From Pseudorhodoferax sp047601025 (GTDB taxonomy: Bacteria > Pseudomonadota > Gammaproteobacteria > Burkholderiales > Burkholderiaceae_C), in NCBI RefSeq assembly GCF_047601025.1, contig NZ_JASGJZ010000001.1, positions 4,836,001-4,900,000 of the forward strand: a DNA stretch of 64,000 nucleotides. The letters are read 5' to 3'. The notes under the pieces were generated by a model, which had not been told where the DNA came from, searched no databases, and saw only the letters and a list, made by a program, of their open reading frames with translations. The position numbers and the translations under genes are program-made. Of the stretch, positions 18,922-27,801 are shown piece by piece; position 1 is the first letter of the stretch, and every line of letters starts with the position of its first letter.

Positions 18922-18964
18922 GGCCGATGATTCTTCCTGGCACGCCGCGTGCATCGCGGCGTGC

Positions 18965-19738
18965 ATGGACCTCCCCTCCCATCCCCGTGCCCTGCTGATC
19001 GACCTGGCCGGCGTGCTGCACGTCGGCAGCCGGGCCGTGGCCGGTGCGGCCGATGCACTGGCGCGGGCACGCGCCGCGGGGCTGCGCACCGTCTTCGTGA
19101 CCAACACCACGCGCACGCCGCGCCGCGTGCTGTGCGCGCAGATGAATGCGCTGGGCTTTCCGATGCAGGAGAACGAACTGGTCACGGCCCCGTCCGCGGC
19201 CGTGCGGCTGGTGCGTGCGCGCGGCTGGCGGCCGCATTGGCTGGTGCATCCGGACCTGGCGGCCGAGGTCGGACCCGGCGACGCGGCGCCGGACACCGTG
19301 GTGATGGGCGATGCCGGGCCGTACTTCGACTACGCGCAGCTGAACGCCGCGTTCCGGCTGATCCACGCCGGCGCGCGCTTCGTCGCGATGGCGCGCAACC
19401 GCAGCTTCCGCGAGGAGGACGGGCTGTCGCTGGACATGGGCGCTTTCGTCGCCGGGCTGGAGTACAGCACCGGCGTCACGGCCGAGATCACCGGCAAGCC
19501 GGCGCCGGCCTTCTTCGCCGCCGCGCTGGCGCTGGCCGGCGTACCGGCCAGTGCCGCGGTGATGGTGGGCGACGACGTGCGCGACGACATCGGCGGCGCG
19601 CAGGCCTGCGGCATCGCCGGCATGCTGGTGCGCACCGGCAAGTACGCGCCGGGCGACGAGCGGCATGCCGGCATCCGCCCGGCCGCCGTGGTCGACGACT
19701 TCGCGGCGGCGGTGCGCCGGCTGCTGGCGGGCGGATAA
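18965..19738 (+). CDS. HAD-IIA (LHPP-like) phosphatase
   Basis: A 257-residue HAD superfamily member of the IIA (NagD/LHPP) type. Motif I reads LIDLAGVLH, where the second Asp of DxD is Ala, as in LHPP, whose motif I is DISGV. Motif II is VFVTNTTRT, the motif III Lys is in EITGKPAP and motif IV is MVGDDVRDDIGGAQACG. Known relatives act on phospholysine, phosphohistidine, pyrophosphate or small phosphomonoesters. The variant motif may weaken phosphomonoesterase activity. Orientation is the same as the thiolase with a hairpin between them. The 173 nt before the convergent universal stress gene holds no gene. Confidence 0.83.
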   Translation: MDLPSHPRALLIDLAGVLHVGSRAVAGAADALARARAAGLRTVFVTNTTRTPRRVLCAQMNALGFPMQENELVTAPSAAVRLVRARGWRPHWLVHPDLAAEVGPGDAAPDTVVMGDAGPYFDYAQLNAAFRLIHAGARFVAMARNRSFREEDGLSLDMGAFVAGLEYSTGVTAEITGKPAPAFFAAALALAGVPASAAVMVGDDVRDDIGGAQACGIAGMLVRTGKYAPGDERHAGIRPAAVVDDFAAAVRRLLAGG

Positions 19739-19911
19739 GACGGTGTGGACGACCTGCTCACACCCACGCCAAGCCCGATGACCATCTGCTTCTCGCACCA
19801 CCGACGCGCTTCGGGTCTCGCCCTGTGGGCCGGGGCACGCCGGGCCCCGTCGTGGCCGCGAGCGGTTCGTTCACGCCTTCTGGGCCGCCGCCCTTCCTGA
19901 CTCCCGAAGGT

Positions 19912-20358
19912 TCAGGACGCGCCGCCGCGCACCACCAGCACCGGCACGTGCGCTTCCTGCAGCACGCGCTGGGTGACGCTGCCCAGCAGCAGCTTCTCGA
20001 TGCCGCGCCGGCCGTGCGAGCCCATCACGATCAGGTCGGCGCCGCTGGTCTTGGCCGAGTTCATGATGCCGTCCTCGGCCGCATGGCCCTCGACCACGGC
20101 CGTCTCGCAGCTGAGGCCGGCAGCCTGGACGGCCTCCTGCGCCTCGGCCAGGGCCTTGGTGGCCTGCTCGGTGGCGGCGGACAGGTACTCGGCCTGGCCG
20201 ACCGCGTATTCGGCTCCCACGCCCAGGAAGGGATACGGATCGATCACGTGGACCACGAACAGGTCGGACTGGAAGGCCTTGGCGATGGTCAGGGCCTCGC
20301 GCAGCGCCGCCATCGCGGTCTGCGAGCCATCGACGGGAACCAGAATCTGCTTGTACAT
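19912..20358 (-). CDS. universal stress protein (UspA family)
   Basis: A 148-residue UspA-type protein (MYKQILVPVDGSQTAMAALREA). It has the ATP-binding motif G-2x-G-9x-G-[ST] in GSHGRRGIEKLLLGSVT, so it belongs to the ATP-binding branch. Cytosolic homodimer, usually induced by starvation or envelope and redox stress. It lies just downstream of the dioxygenase/DUF427/EgtDB genes on the same strand, 36 nt away, and may be part of the same stress response. Confidence 0.92.
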   Translation of the reverse strand: MYKQILVPVDGSQTAMAALREALTIAKAFQSDLFVVHVIDPYPFLGVGAEYAVGQAEYLSAATEQATKALAEAQEAVQAAGLSCETAVVEGHAAEDGIMNSAKTSGADLIVMGSHGRRGIEKLLLGSVTQRVLQEAHVPVLVVRGGAS

Positions 20359-20394
20359 GCGTTTTCTCCTAGTGCTTGCTTCGCAGGCCGCAGT

Positions 20395-21141
20395 CTAGGC
20401 GTCCTGGAAGCCGTTGGCGCGAAAAGTCAGCACCAGCGTGTCGCGGTGGCCGCCTGTGCGCAGCGGCTGGATCGGCGTGGATTCGTGGATCACGCGCGCG
20501 TCGTCCAGGAACAGCATCGACCAGGGCTCGGTCAGCGTGAAGCGCTGGCCATGCGGGCCGTCGGCCTCGAACACGCGCGTCTCGCCGCCCTTGATGCCGT
20601 GCCGGGCGACCAGCAGCACGGCAACGAAGTCCACGCCGTCGCGGTGCGCCCCTTCGGGCGTGGGCCGGCCGATGCCGTCGGTGGTGTCGATGCGGAACTG
20701 GTGCGCCTCGACGTACCACGGCGCGGGCGCGCCGCCGCGCAGTTCGCTGCAGGCGTTCGCCAGCCCCAGCAGCAGGCGCTGCCAGGCCGGCTGCGCGAGG
20801 TCGGCCGGCAGCATCGGCGCGAACCAGCGCTCCATGCCGCCGTGCAGCGCGTTGTAGGCGACCGGCTGCCAGTGCGCGCGGTGCGGCACCACGCGCAGCA
20901 CGCCGCCCTCGGCGACCAGGCTGGCATGGCGGCGGCGGCGGTAGCGGCCGCCATCCTTCAGGTACTCGTCGGGCGGCAGGTCGGCCCAGGAGGGTTCCAG
21001 CGCCTGCAGCCCGCCCGGCGCGCAGGCGCACAGGCTGCGGACGGCGGCGGCGTCGAGCACGGCGAAGCCCTGGCGGCGCACGGTGGCGGCCAACTGGTCG
21101 GGCGGGGTCAGCGGGGGGGCGAGCAAAGAGGTGGTGGTCAT
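20395..21141 (-). CDS. 2OG-Fe(II) dioxygenase family protein (2OG-Fe_Oxy_2/PF10014-like)
   Basis: A 248-residue protein with the facial triad in place. H and D occur in AHRDGVDFVAVLL, the distal His in VIHESTPI, and the 2-oxoglutarate-binding Arg follows in GHRDTLVLTFR. The layout matches the 2OG-Fe_Oxy_2 family, which includes amino-acid hydroxylases such as isoleucine 4-hydroxylase. Substrate is unknown. Start ATG (MTTTSLLAPP) is chosen; a GTG 54 nt upstream would add low-complexity residues. It lies on the same strand as, and 73 nt beyond, the DUF427 gene. Its position next to egtB/egtD raises the possibility that it hydroxylates an amino acid or a histidine derivative, which is speculation. 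Confidence 0.75.
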   Translation of the reverse strand: MTTTSLLAPPLTPPDQLAATVRRQGFAVLDAAAVRSLCACAPGGLQALEPSWADLPPDEYLKDGGRYRRRRHASLVAEGGVLRVVPHRAHWQPVAYNALHGGMERWFAPMLPADLAQPAWQRLLLGLANACSELRGGAPAPWYVEAHQFRIDTTDGIGRPTPEGAHRDGVDFVAVLLVARHGIKGGETRVFEADGPHGQRFTLTEPWSMLFLDDARVIHESTPIQPLRTGGHRDTLVLTFRANGFQDA

Positions 21142-21214
21142 GCGGCGGTCCGGACGGGGCCGCGGTCGCGGCCCGGAGGACCCGAATGGTGCCACCGCCC
21201 GGCCCGGCGGTTCG

Positions 21215-21496
21215 TCAAGGCTCGATCTTCACGCCCTTCCAGAACGCCACGCGGTCCTTGATCTGCGCGGCCTCGGGCTTGGGATCGGCGTAGTACCAGG
21301 CGGCGTCGGGGTTCAGCTCGCCGTCGACCAGCAACGAGTAGTAGCTGGCCTGCCCCTTCCAGGGACAGGTGGTTTTGTGGTTGCTGAAGGTCACGTAGTC
21401 GCGGTTCAGCGAGGACATCGGGAAATACTGGTTGCCCTCGACCAGCACCAGGTCGTCGCTCTCGGCGATGACCTTGCCGTTCCAGACTGCTTTCAT
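21215..21496 (-). CDS. DUF427 family protein
   Basis: A 93-residue DUF427 (NTP_transf_9) protein with the whole family core: KAVWNGKVIAESDD, VEGNQYFPMSSLN, TTCPWKGQASYYSL and AAWYYADPKPEA. The family has a compact beta fold and no proven enzyme activity. The gene follows egtD by 25 nt and is on the same strand as the dioxygenase, which suggests co-expression. GGAG precedes the ATG. Confidence 0.9.
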   Translation of the reverse strand: MKAVWNGKVIAESDDLVLVEGNQYFPMSSLNRDYVTFSNHKTTCPWKGQASYYSLLVDGELNPDAAWYYADPKPEAAQIKDRVAFWKGVKIEP

Positions 21497-21521
21497 GGCT
21501 GGCTCCTTGGAAGAACGCGCA

Positions 21522-22502
21522 TCATGCCGGAGCCGACAGCCAGTGCAGGCTGAACAGCCGCTGCGGGTCGGTCCACACCGGGCCGGGCGAGAAGCCGGCC
21601 TCGCGCGCCAGCGCGCGCAGGCCGTCCACGGTGAACTTGTACGAGTTCTCGGTGTGCAGCGTCTCGCCTTCCGCGAAGCGATAGGCCCGGCCGTCCAGCG
21701 CCACCTGCTGCGTGCGGCGGCTGACCAGGTGCATCTCGATGCGGCGCAGCGGGCTGTTGTAGAAGGCGCCGTGGGCGAAGCCCTCCAGGTCGAAGTCCGC
21801 GCCCAGCTCGCGGTTCGCGCGCGCCAGCAGGTTCAGGTTGAAGGCCGCCGTCACGCCGGCCGCGTCGTTGTAGGCCGCGTGCAGCACGGCCGGGTCCTTG
21901 ACCAGGTCGGCGCCCAGCAGCAGCGCGCCGCCGCGCAGCAGCCGCGCGGCCATGCGCAGGAAGCGCAGCGCCTGCGCCGGATCGAAGTTGCCGATCGTCG
22001 ATCCCGGGAAGAAGCCCAGCCGCAGGCCGGCGCCGGCCGGCGGCCACGGCAGCTGCAGCGGCTCGGTGTAGTCGGCCACCACGGGCTGCACCGCCAGGGC
22101 CGGGTGCTCGCGGCGCAGCGCGGCCGCGGCCTGCTGCAGGTGCTCGCCCGAGATGTCGATCGGCAGGTAGCGCGCCGGCCGTTCCAGCGCATCGAGCAGC
22201 AGCCGCACCTTGCGCAGCGAGCCGGCGCCGAACTCGACCAACTCCGCGCCGGGCCCGGCCAGCCGCGCGATCTCGCCGGCGTGGCGCGCCAGCAGCGCGA
22301 CCTCGGTGCGCGTGGGGTAGTACTCCGGCAGCGCGCAGATCGCGTCGAACAGCGACGAGCCGTGCGCGTCGTAGAAGTACTTGGGCGAGATCGCGCGCTG
22401 CGGCGCGGCCAGCGCGGCGTGCAGGTCGGCGCGGAAGGCATCCCGCGGGTCGGGCGCGCCGACGACGCGCAGGCGAGGCTGCATGGCGAGCCCTGGATTC
22501 AT
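21522..22502 (-). CDS. egtD: L-histidine N-alpha-methyltransferase EgtD
   Basis: A 326-residue SAM-dependent methyltransferase that trimethylates histidine to hercynine, the first step of ergothioneine synthesis. Family signatures are SPKYFYDAHGSSLFDAICALPEYYPTRTE, ELVEFGAGSLRKVRLLL (SAM loop), LPIDISGEHL, LGFFPGSTIGNFDP and FAEGETLHTENSYKFT at the substrate end. Length matches EgtD. ATG overlaps the egtB stop (ATGA), so the pair is translationally coupled. An internal ATG 18 nt in is possible but less likely. Confidence 0.95.
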   Translation of the reverse strand: MNPGLAMQPRLRVVGAPDPRDAFRADLHAALAAPQRAISPKYFYDAHGSSLFDAICALPEYYPTRTEVALLARHAGEIARLAGPGAELVEFGAGSLRKVRLLLDALERPARYLPIDISGEHLQQAAAALRREHPALAVQPVVADYTEPLQLPWPPAGAGLRLGFFPGSTIGNFDPAQALRFLRMAARLLRGGALLLGADLVKDPAVLHAAYNDAAGVTAAFNLNLLARANRELGADFDLEGFAHGAFYNSPLRRIEMHLVSRRTQQVALDGRAYRFAEGETLHTENSYKFTVDGLRALAREAGFSPGPVWTDPQRLFSLHWLSAPA

Positions 22503-23815
22503 GGTGCGCCCTCCTGGCGTTGCGGATCGCGCGCCAGGCGCAGCCCGGTGAACTGCCAGCGCGCGGCCGGCGGAAAGAAATTGCGGTAGGTCGGCCGCGC
22601 ATGGCCGGCCGGCGTGGCCAGGCTGCCGCCGCGCAGCACCAGCTGGCCGACCATGAACTTGCCGTTGTACTCGGCGGCCGGCCCCGGCAGCGGACGGAAG
22701 CCCGGATAGGGCTCGTAGGCCGAGCGCGTCCACTGCCAGGCCTGGCCGGCCATGTCGCGCAGCCCCGGCGCGCCGCAGGCGGCCTCCCACTCGAACTCGG
22801 TCGGCAGCCGCGCGCCGGCCCAGTCGGCATAGGCGGCGGCCTCGTAGAAGCTCAGCTGCATGACCGGCGCGGCCGGGTCCAGCGGCTGCACGCCGTCCAG
22901 GCCGAACACCTGCCAGCCGTCCGCCGGCGCGCGCGGGTCGCCCGGCGCCAGCCAGTACGGCGGCGCCCGCCAGCCCTGGGCCTGCACCTGCGCCCAGCCG
23001 TCGGACAGCCACAGCCCGGCGCGGCGGTAGCCGCCCTCCTCGATGAAGCGCAGGTACTCGCCGCAGCTGACCAGCCGGTCCGCGATCTCGTAGGCCGGCA
23101 GCAGGCGGCGGTGGCGCGGGCCTTCGTTGTCGAACGCGAAGCCGGCGCCGCCGTGGCCGATCTCGACGACGCTCTCCGGGCGCGCCAGCCAGCGCAGCGG
23201 CGCGGGCTGCCCGCGCGCCAGGCGCAGCGGCGCCGCCGGCGCCGGCGCGTAGGCCGGCAGCAGCGGGTTGCACGACAGCAGGTGCAGCGCGTCGGTGAGC
23301 AGCAGCTCCTGGTGCTGCTGCTCGTGCTGCAGGCCCAGCTCCAGCAGCGGCGCGGCCTGCGCCCATGCCGGGCCGTCGGCCTGCGCGATCAGGCCCAGCA
23401 TCGCGGCGTCGACGTGCGTGCGGTAGGCCGCGACCTGCGCGGCCGAGGGCCGCGTCAGCAGTCCGCGCTGCGGCCGCGGATGGCGCGGGCCCAGCGCCTC
23501 GTAGTAGGAATTGAACAGGAAGGAGAAGCGCGGATCGAAGACCGCGTAGCCCGGCTGCAGCGGCTGCAGCAGCACGGCCTCGAAGAACCAGCTGGTATGC
23601 GCCAGATGCCACTTCGCCGGGCTGGCGTCCGGCATGGATTGCACGCACTGGTCCTCGGCCGACAGCGGCGCGGCCAGCGCCTGCGTCTGCGCGCGCACGG
23701 CGCGGTAGCGGGCGGCCAGCGCGGAACGCTCGCCGCCCGGCTCGGCAGCGCCGGCCGGCGCGGTGCACAGGCCAGGGCCTGCTGGGGCGGCGGGAGCGGC
23801 GGCGTCGCACGGCAT
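22499..23815 (-). CDS. egtB: ergothioneine sulfoxide synthase EgtB
   Basis: A 438-residue non-heme iron enzyme that inserts sulfur at hercynine. The DinB-like N-terminal domain carries the three-His iron site: a His in WHLAHTSWFFE (His70/73) and HEQQH (His164 and His168). The C-terminal FGE-sulfatase domain has RLPTEFEWEAA, GNGKFM-type YNGKFMVG and RPTYRNFFPPAARWQFTGLRLA. egtC and egtE homologues are not in the window, so cysteine versus gamma-glutamylcysteine as sulfur donor cannot be decided. First gene of the egtB-egtD-DUF427-dioxygenase run. Confidence 0.95.
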   Translation of the reverse strand: MPCDAAAPAAPAGPGLCTAPAGAAEPGGERSALAARYRAVRAQTQALAAPLSAEDQCVQSMPDASPAKWHLAHTSWFFEAVLLQPLQPGYAVFDPRFSFLFNSYYEALGPRHPRPQRGLLTRPSAAQVAAYRTHVDAAMLGLIAQADGPAWAQAAPLLELGLQHEQQHQELLLTDALHLLSCNPLLPAYAPAPAAPLRLARGQPAPLRWLARPESVVEIGHGGAGFAFDNEGPRHRRLLPAYEIADRLVSCGEYLRFIEEGGYRRAGLWLSDGWAQVQAQGWRAPPYWLAPGDPRAPADGWQVFGLDGVQPLDPAAPVMQLSFYEAAAYADWAGARLPTEFEWEAACGAPGLRDMAGQAWQWTRSAYEPYPGFRPLPGPAAEYNGKFMVGQLVLRGGSLATPAGHARPTYRNFFPPAARWQFTGLRLARDPQRQEGAP

Positions 23816-23998
23816 GCCCGCACCTTACGGGCGCGCCGGCGCCGGCGGCGTCCCGGCCCGGCCGCTGCGGCCGTCGGCCGGCGGCGCACGCGCATGCAGG
23901 ACGAAACCTACAGCCGCACAGGGGCATTCCCCGATTCGACGCTGCACGCCAGCTTGCCTAGACTGCGCCCTCCTCAGCACTCACCAGGGAGTCATGCC

Positions 23999-24436
23999 AT
24001 GTACAAGCGCATCCTGTTGGCCTACGACGGCTCCGAAGCCGGGCAGAAGGCCCTGCTCGACGGTGGCGACCTGGCGCACCTGAGCGGCGCCGAGCTGACC
24101 CTGGTCGCCGTCATGCCGCTGCACGTGGGCTCGATCGGCCTGGAGGTCGGCGTCTACGACCAGGCCGCCGAGGACCGCGAGCGCGAGCGCTACCAGTCCA
24201 TCCTGGAAGCCGGCCTGCAGCGGCTGCGCGCGGACGGCCACCAGGTCGACGGCCAGGTGCTGTGCGGCGACTCGGTGACCGAGATCACGCGCCATGCCAA
24301 GCACACCGGTGCCGACCTGATCGTGGTCGGCCACAAGCACCTGGAGAACTGGGCCGCGCGCTGGTGGCAGGGCGCGATCTCCGGCGCGCTGATCGAGCAC
24401 GCGCACTGCAGCGTGCTGGTGTCCATCATCCATTGA
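23999..24436 (+). CDS. universal stress protein (UspA family, second copy)
   Basis: A 145-residue UspA-type protein (MYKRILLAYDGSEAGQKALLDGG). The nucleotide loop reads VVGHKHLENWAARWWQGAIS, lacking the G-2x-G-9x-G-S/T spacing of the ATP-binding branch. It is therefore probably a non-ATP-binding type and differs from the other Usp at 19912. Divergent from egtB with 183 nt between, in which no gene is seen. An overlapping ATG two bases upstream is out of frame. Confidence 0.9.
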   Translation: MYKRILLAYDGSEAGQKALLDGGDLAHLSGAELTLVAVMPLHVGSIGLEVGVYDQAAEDRERERYQSILEAGLQRLRADGHQVDGQVLCGDSVTEITRHAKHTGADLIVVGHKHLENWAARWWQGAISGALIEHAHCSVLVSIIH

Positions 24437-24485
24437 GCGCGGCCCCGGCCCGCGGGCCGGGCGCGTGTGCGAGAACGCCGGCGGT

Positions 24486-26603
24486 TCAGAACTGGTAGTT
24501 CGCGCTGAGCAGGAAGCTGCGCGGCGCGCCGGGCATCGCGCTGGAGCGCCAGTATTCGGCGTCGAACAGGTTGGAGACGGCGGCCGTCACGGTCCACGGC
24601 GCCGAACGCCAGCCCAGCATCGCATCCCAGCGCGTGTAGCCCGGCAGTTCCGAGGTGTTGGCCGCGTTCAGCCAGCGCGCGCTGGTGTGCGTCACGCCGA
24701 TCTCGCCATACCACGGGCCCGGCGGCGCGTAGCGCAGGAACACGTTGCCGTTGCGCTTGGCCGTGTTCGTCAGGTACTTGCCCTCGTTGGCCGGCGTCTG
24801 CAGGTCCCGCGCGACCTTGGCACTCATGAAGGCCACGCCGCCGCGCACGTACCAGTTCGGCGCCACGCGGCCCGCGGCGCTGAACTCGATGCCGCGCGAA
24901 CGCTCCGTGCCGCGCACGCCCCAGGTGTACGGGTCGTTGTCGGGATCGGGCCGGTAGCGGATGTTGTAGTGCTCCAGCTCGTAGACCGCCACCTGGGTCG
25001 ACAGCATGCCGCCCGGCAGCCAGTCGCTCTTGAGGCCGACCTCCACTTGGCGCGAGTACTGCGGCGCATCGTCGTAGACGGCGGTCGGGTCCGCGCTCAC
25101 GGTCAGGATGCCGCGCCCGCCGTACGGCGAGTAGCTCTTGCTGTACGACGCGTACAGGCTCTGCTCGGGCACCGGCTGCCAGATCACGCCGATGCGCGGG
25201 CTGGTGGAACTGCCGTCGTAGCCACGCGCGATGTTGTCCACGTAGTTGGTCGAATGGAACTTGAAGCGGTCGTGGCGCAGCCCGGCCAGCACCTTCCAGT
25301 GCGGCGTGAGGCTGATCAGGTCCTGCACGTACACGGCCTGGGCCTCGCCCTTGTGGAGGTTGTTCTGGGTCGGGTCGACGCGCGCCGGCCGGTCGGGCCA
25401 GGACGACGGGTTGGGGTTGAACGGGTCGTAGCTGAAGGCAGCGGCGACGGTGCCGAACACCTGCGGCCGGCGCCGCTCCTCGCTGATCTCCAGCCCCGCC
25501 AGCAGGTCGTGCTCGACGCCACCGGTCTTGAACTTGCCGGTCAGGTCCAGCGTGTTGGCCGTGGTGCGGTTGTTCGTCACCTGCCAGGCGTAGTTCGGAC
25601 GGATCAGGCCGGTGCCGGCGTTGTAGCTGCCGCCGAAGTAGTGGTCGAAGTCCTGGTTGGCCGTGCGGTGGCTCGCCACCCAGCGCAGGCTCCACTGCGG
25701 GTTGAAGTCGTAGGCCAGGTCCGAGCGCAGCACGCGCAGGCGGTCCTCCACGTAGTCGCCCGGGTGCTGGAAGCCGGTGCGCCTCGACACGCCGGCCGGC
25801 AGGCTGCTGTAGGACGGCCCGCGGTCGGGCACGCGCCAGACGTTGTCCCAGGTGTACTGCGCGGTCCAGCGCAGGCCCTTGCGCGTGTCGACCAGGATGC
25901 TGGGCGAGACCATCTCGTTGCGGTTGCGGATACCCGAGCGGAAGCTGTGCGCCTGCTCGCGGTCGGCCGTCAGCCGCACCACCACGTTCGGATTCACCAC
26001 GTGGTTGATGTCGATCGTGCCGCCGAAGTTCTCCCAGGAGCCGCCGCGCAGCGTCACGCTGCTCTTGACGTCGAAGCGCGCCTGCTTGCTGACCATGTTG
26101 ACGATGCCGCCGCCGCTGCTGCGACCGTACAGCACCGAGGCCGGCCCCTTCAGGATCTCGATGCGCTCCACGTTGGCCGTGCTGCGGCGCACCTGGCCGC
26201 TCTCGCGCACGCCGTCGCGGTAGATGTCGCCGCTGTCGGCCGAGAAGCCGCGGATCATCACGCCCTCGCCCCGCATGTCGTAGTTGGTGTTCACGCCGGG
26301 CACGCCGTCCAGCATGATCGACAGGTCGTTGATGCCGTAGCTCTTGTACTTGTTGACTTCCAGCGTGTCGATGGTCTGCGGGATGTCCTTGGGCGGCAGG
26401 TAGGTCTTGGTGGCGGTGGTCACGCCCTCGGGGCGCACGTCGTCCGGGTCGTACTGGCTGCCGGTGACCTGCACCGTCGGCAGCGTGACCGCCGCCTCCT
26501 CGGCGCCGGCCTGGCCGGCCAGCAGGCCGGTACAGGCGGCGACCGCGCAGGCGCGCAAGGGAAGAACAGGCAGGCGACCAGGTGTGGCGCGGCGATGGCG
26601 CAT
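24486..26603 (-). CDS. TonB-dependent siderophore receptor
   Basis: A 705-residue outer-membrane receptor. Signal peptide (about residues 1-34) and plug domain come first (PTVQVTGSQYDPDDVRPEGVTTATKTYLPPKDIPQTIDTLE, then GVMIRGFSAD, DGVRESGQVRRSTANVERIEILKGPASVLYGRSSGGGIVNMVSK). A 22-strand barrel follows, ending in SFLLSANYQF with the terminal Phe needed for BamA insertion. The pattern is the ferrichrome/FhuA/FpvA-like group. No STN signalling domain is apparent. No convincing Fur box is visible in the 120 nt upstream. A GCTCCT-N3-AGGAGC hairpin lies in that leader. Gene is monocistronic here; the ligand is unknown. Confidence 0.93.
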   Translation of the reverse strand: MRHRRATPGRLPVLPLRACAVAACTGLLAGQAGAEEAAVTLPTVQVTGSQYDPDDVRPEGVTTATKTYLPPKDIPQTIDTLEVNKYKSYGINDLSIMLDGVPGVNTNYDMRGEGVMIRGFSADSGDIYRDGVRESGQVRRSTANVERIEILKGPASVLYGRSSGGGIVNMVSKQARFDVKSSVTLRGGSWENFGGTIDINHVVNPNVVVRLTADREQAHSFRSGIRNRNEMVSPSILVDTRKGLRWTAQYTWDNVWRVPDRGPSYSSLPAGVSRRTGFQHPGDYVEDRLRVLRSDLAYDFNPQWSLRWVASHRTANQDFDHYFGGSYNAGTGLIRPNYAWQVTNNRTTANTLDLTGKFKTGGVEHDLLAGLEISEERRRPQVFGTVAAAFSYDPFNPNPSSWPDRPARVDPTQNNLHKGEAQAVYVQDLISLTPHWKVLAGLRHDRFKFHSTNYVDNIARGYDGSSTSPRIGVIWQPVPEQSLYASYSKSYSPYGGRGILTVSADPTAVYDDAPQYSRQVEVGLKSDWLPGGMLSTQVAVYELEHYNIRYRPDPDNDPYTWGVRGTERSRGIEFSAAGRVAPNWYVRGGVAFMSAKVARDLQTPANEGKYLTNTAKRNGNVFLRYAPPGPWYGEIGVTHTSARWLNAANTSELPGYTRWDAMLGWRSAPWTVTAAVSNLFDAEYWRSSAMPGAPRSFLLSANYQF

Positions 26604-26724
26604 AGGAAACTCCCCCCGAAAGCATCGTTGTGGCGTGGCGCCGCGGCAGCAGCGGCGAACGGTCGGCTGGGGAGCTCCTGCGAGGAGCAGCCTGGCGAAA
26701 AAAGGCGGCGGAGTATACCGGGCG

Positions 26725-27156
26725 TCAGCGCCCGGCCGGCTCGGGCCGGCGCCACAGCCAGGCCAGCACCGCCGCCATGCAGCCGCAGGCCAGCGCGGTG
26801 ACCCACCAGCGGCTGCCGGCCCACAGCAGCACGCCGGCGCACACGGCCATGGCCACGCTGGCGTTCCACTTGGCGCGCCGGCTGACGCAGCCGCCGGCCT
26901 GCCAGTCCGCGATCAGCCGGCCGAACACGCGGTGCCGCAGCAGCCAGCGGTGCAGCCGCGGCGAGCTGCGCGCGGCGGCCCAGGCCGCGATCAGCACGAA
27001 CACCGTGGTCGGCAGCCCGGGCACGAAGATGCCGACGATGCCGGTCGCCAGCGACACGCAGGCCAGCGCCAGCAGCGCCCAGCGGCAAGGCGCCGGCAGC
27101 GGCCGGGGCGGCCGCGGCGCCGAAGTGGCGGCGGTCGGTTCGTCGGTCAGGGGCAT
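26725..27156 (-). CDS. DUF454/YbaN-family inner-membrane protein
   Basis: A 143-residue small membrane protein. The first transmembrane helix contains ALACVSLATGIVGIFVPGLPTTVFVLIAAWAAARSSPRLHRWLLRH, the DUF454 signature (GxxLPxLPTTPF-like). Two more helices follow in the C-terminal half. Function is unknown across the family. The ATG giving MPLTDEP is used; an ATG 12 nt upstream (MRLTMPLTD) is equally possible and neither has a clear ribosome binding site. Confidence 0.85.
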   Translation of the reverse strand: MPLTDEPTAATSAPRPPRPLPAPCRWALLALACVSLATGIVGIFVPGLPTTVFVLIAAWAAARSSPRLHRWLLRHRVFGRLIADWQAGGCVSRRAKWNASVAMAVCAGVLLWAGSRWWVTALACGCMAAVLAWLWRRPEPAGR

Positions 27157-27291
27157 GGTGAGGCGCATTCTGGACCAGCACCGCCGCCGCCGCCGGCCAT
27201 CCGGCGGCACGCGCTCTTGCACTCGGCCGTGCCGCCCCCATGTCGGGCGGACGGGCAGCCTGCCCGGTTCCGGCACCGAGGAGCACCGACG

Positions 27292-27570
27292 ATGGCCAAA
27301 CGCCTGTCCCTGCTGTGGACCCTGGTCCGCGGCGACCTGAAGAAACTCTGGTGGGCGCTGCGCGATCCGCGCGCGCCGGGCTGGCTGAAGTACGCCACGG
27401 CCGGCCTGGTGCTGTACCTGGTATCGCCGTTCGACCTGCTGCCCGACGCGATTCCGTTCTTCGGCGTGATCGACGACGTGGTGCTGCTGCCGCTGGCCGT
27501 GCGCTGGCTGCTGGGCCGCCTGCCGCAGGGCCTGCAAACCGAGCTCGACGCGCGCGCCGCCGCCGGCTGA
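27292..27570 (+). CDS. DUF1232/YkvA-family membrane protein
   Basis: A 92-residue protein with the DUF1232 core. It contains APGWLKYATAGLVLYLVSPFDLLPDAIPFFGVIDDVVLLPLAVRWLLGRLP, one to two hydrophobic helices around the conserved SPFDLLPD-PxxGxxDD. Function is unknown. The family is common in bacteria and plants. It diverges from the DUF454 gene. Confidence 0.9.
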   Translation: MAKRLSLLWTLVRGDLKKLWWALRDPRAPGWLKYATAGLVLYLVSPFDLLPDAIPFFGVIDDVVLLPLAVRWLLGRLPQGLQTELDARAAAG

Positions 27571-27686
27571 ACGCGGTTCAGAAGCCGTGAATGGATCGAT
27601 CGCGCCCACGACGGGGGGCGCCAGGCCACGGGCGTAGGCGCAGGCCGCCGCCCTGGCTGATGCCGGGGCAAGGACTGCAACGCCCG

Positions 27687-27729
27687 CCCGGGGCTCGACG
27701 TCCCTCGGCCCGAAGGGCGAGGCCCCGGG
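27687..27729. terminator. nested hairpin between convergent genes
   Basis: The 231-nt gap between the DUF1232 gene (plus) and the FMN reductase gene (minus) contains no gene. It holds an imperfect outer inverted repeat (CCCGGGGCTCG at 27687-27697 with CGAGGCCCCGGG at 27718-27729). This encloses a small inner stem (CCCT/AGGG). It could stop transcription from both sides, although no U-run is present. Confidence 0.4.
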
Positions 27730-27801
27730 CACGGCGATGGCGATGCACGTGGACGCTCATCGAGGGCCCCGCGTGGGCGCGAGGGATGCGCTCGCAGCGT
27801 C

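Noticed and set aside
26604..26724. Fur box sought upstream of the TonB receptor gene
   Set aside because: No GATAATGATAATCATTATC-like match is visible, only a small hairpin. Iron control cannot be claimed from the sequence.
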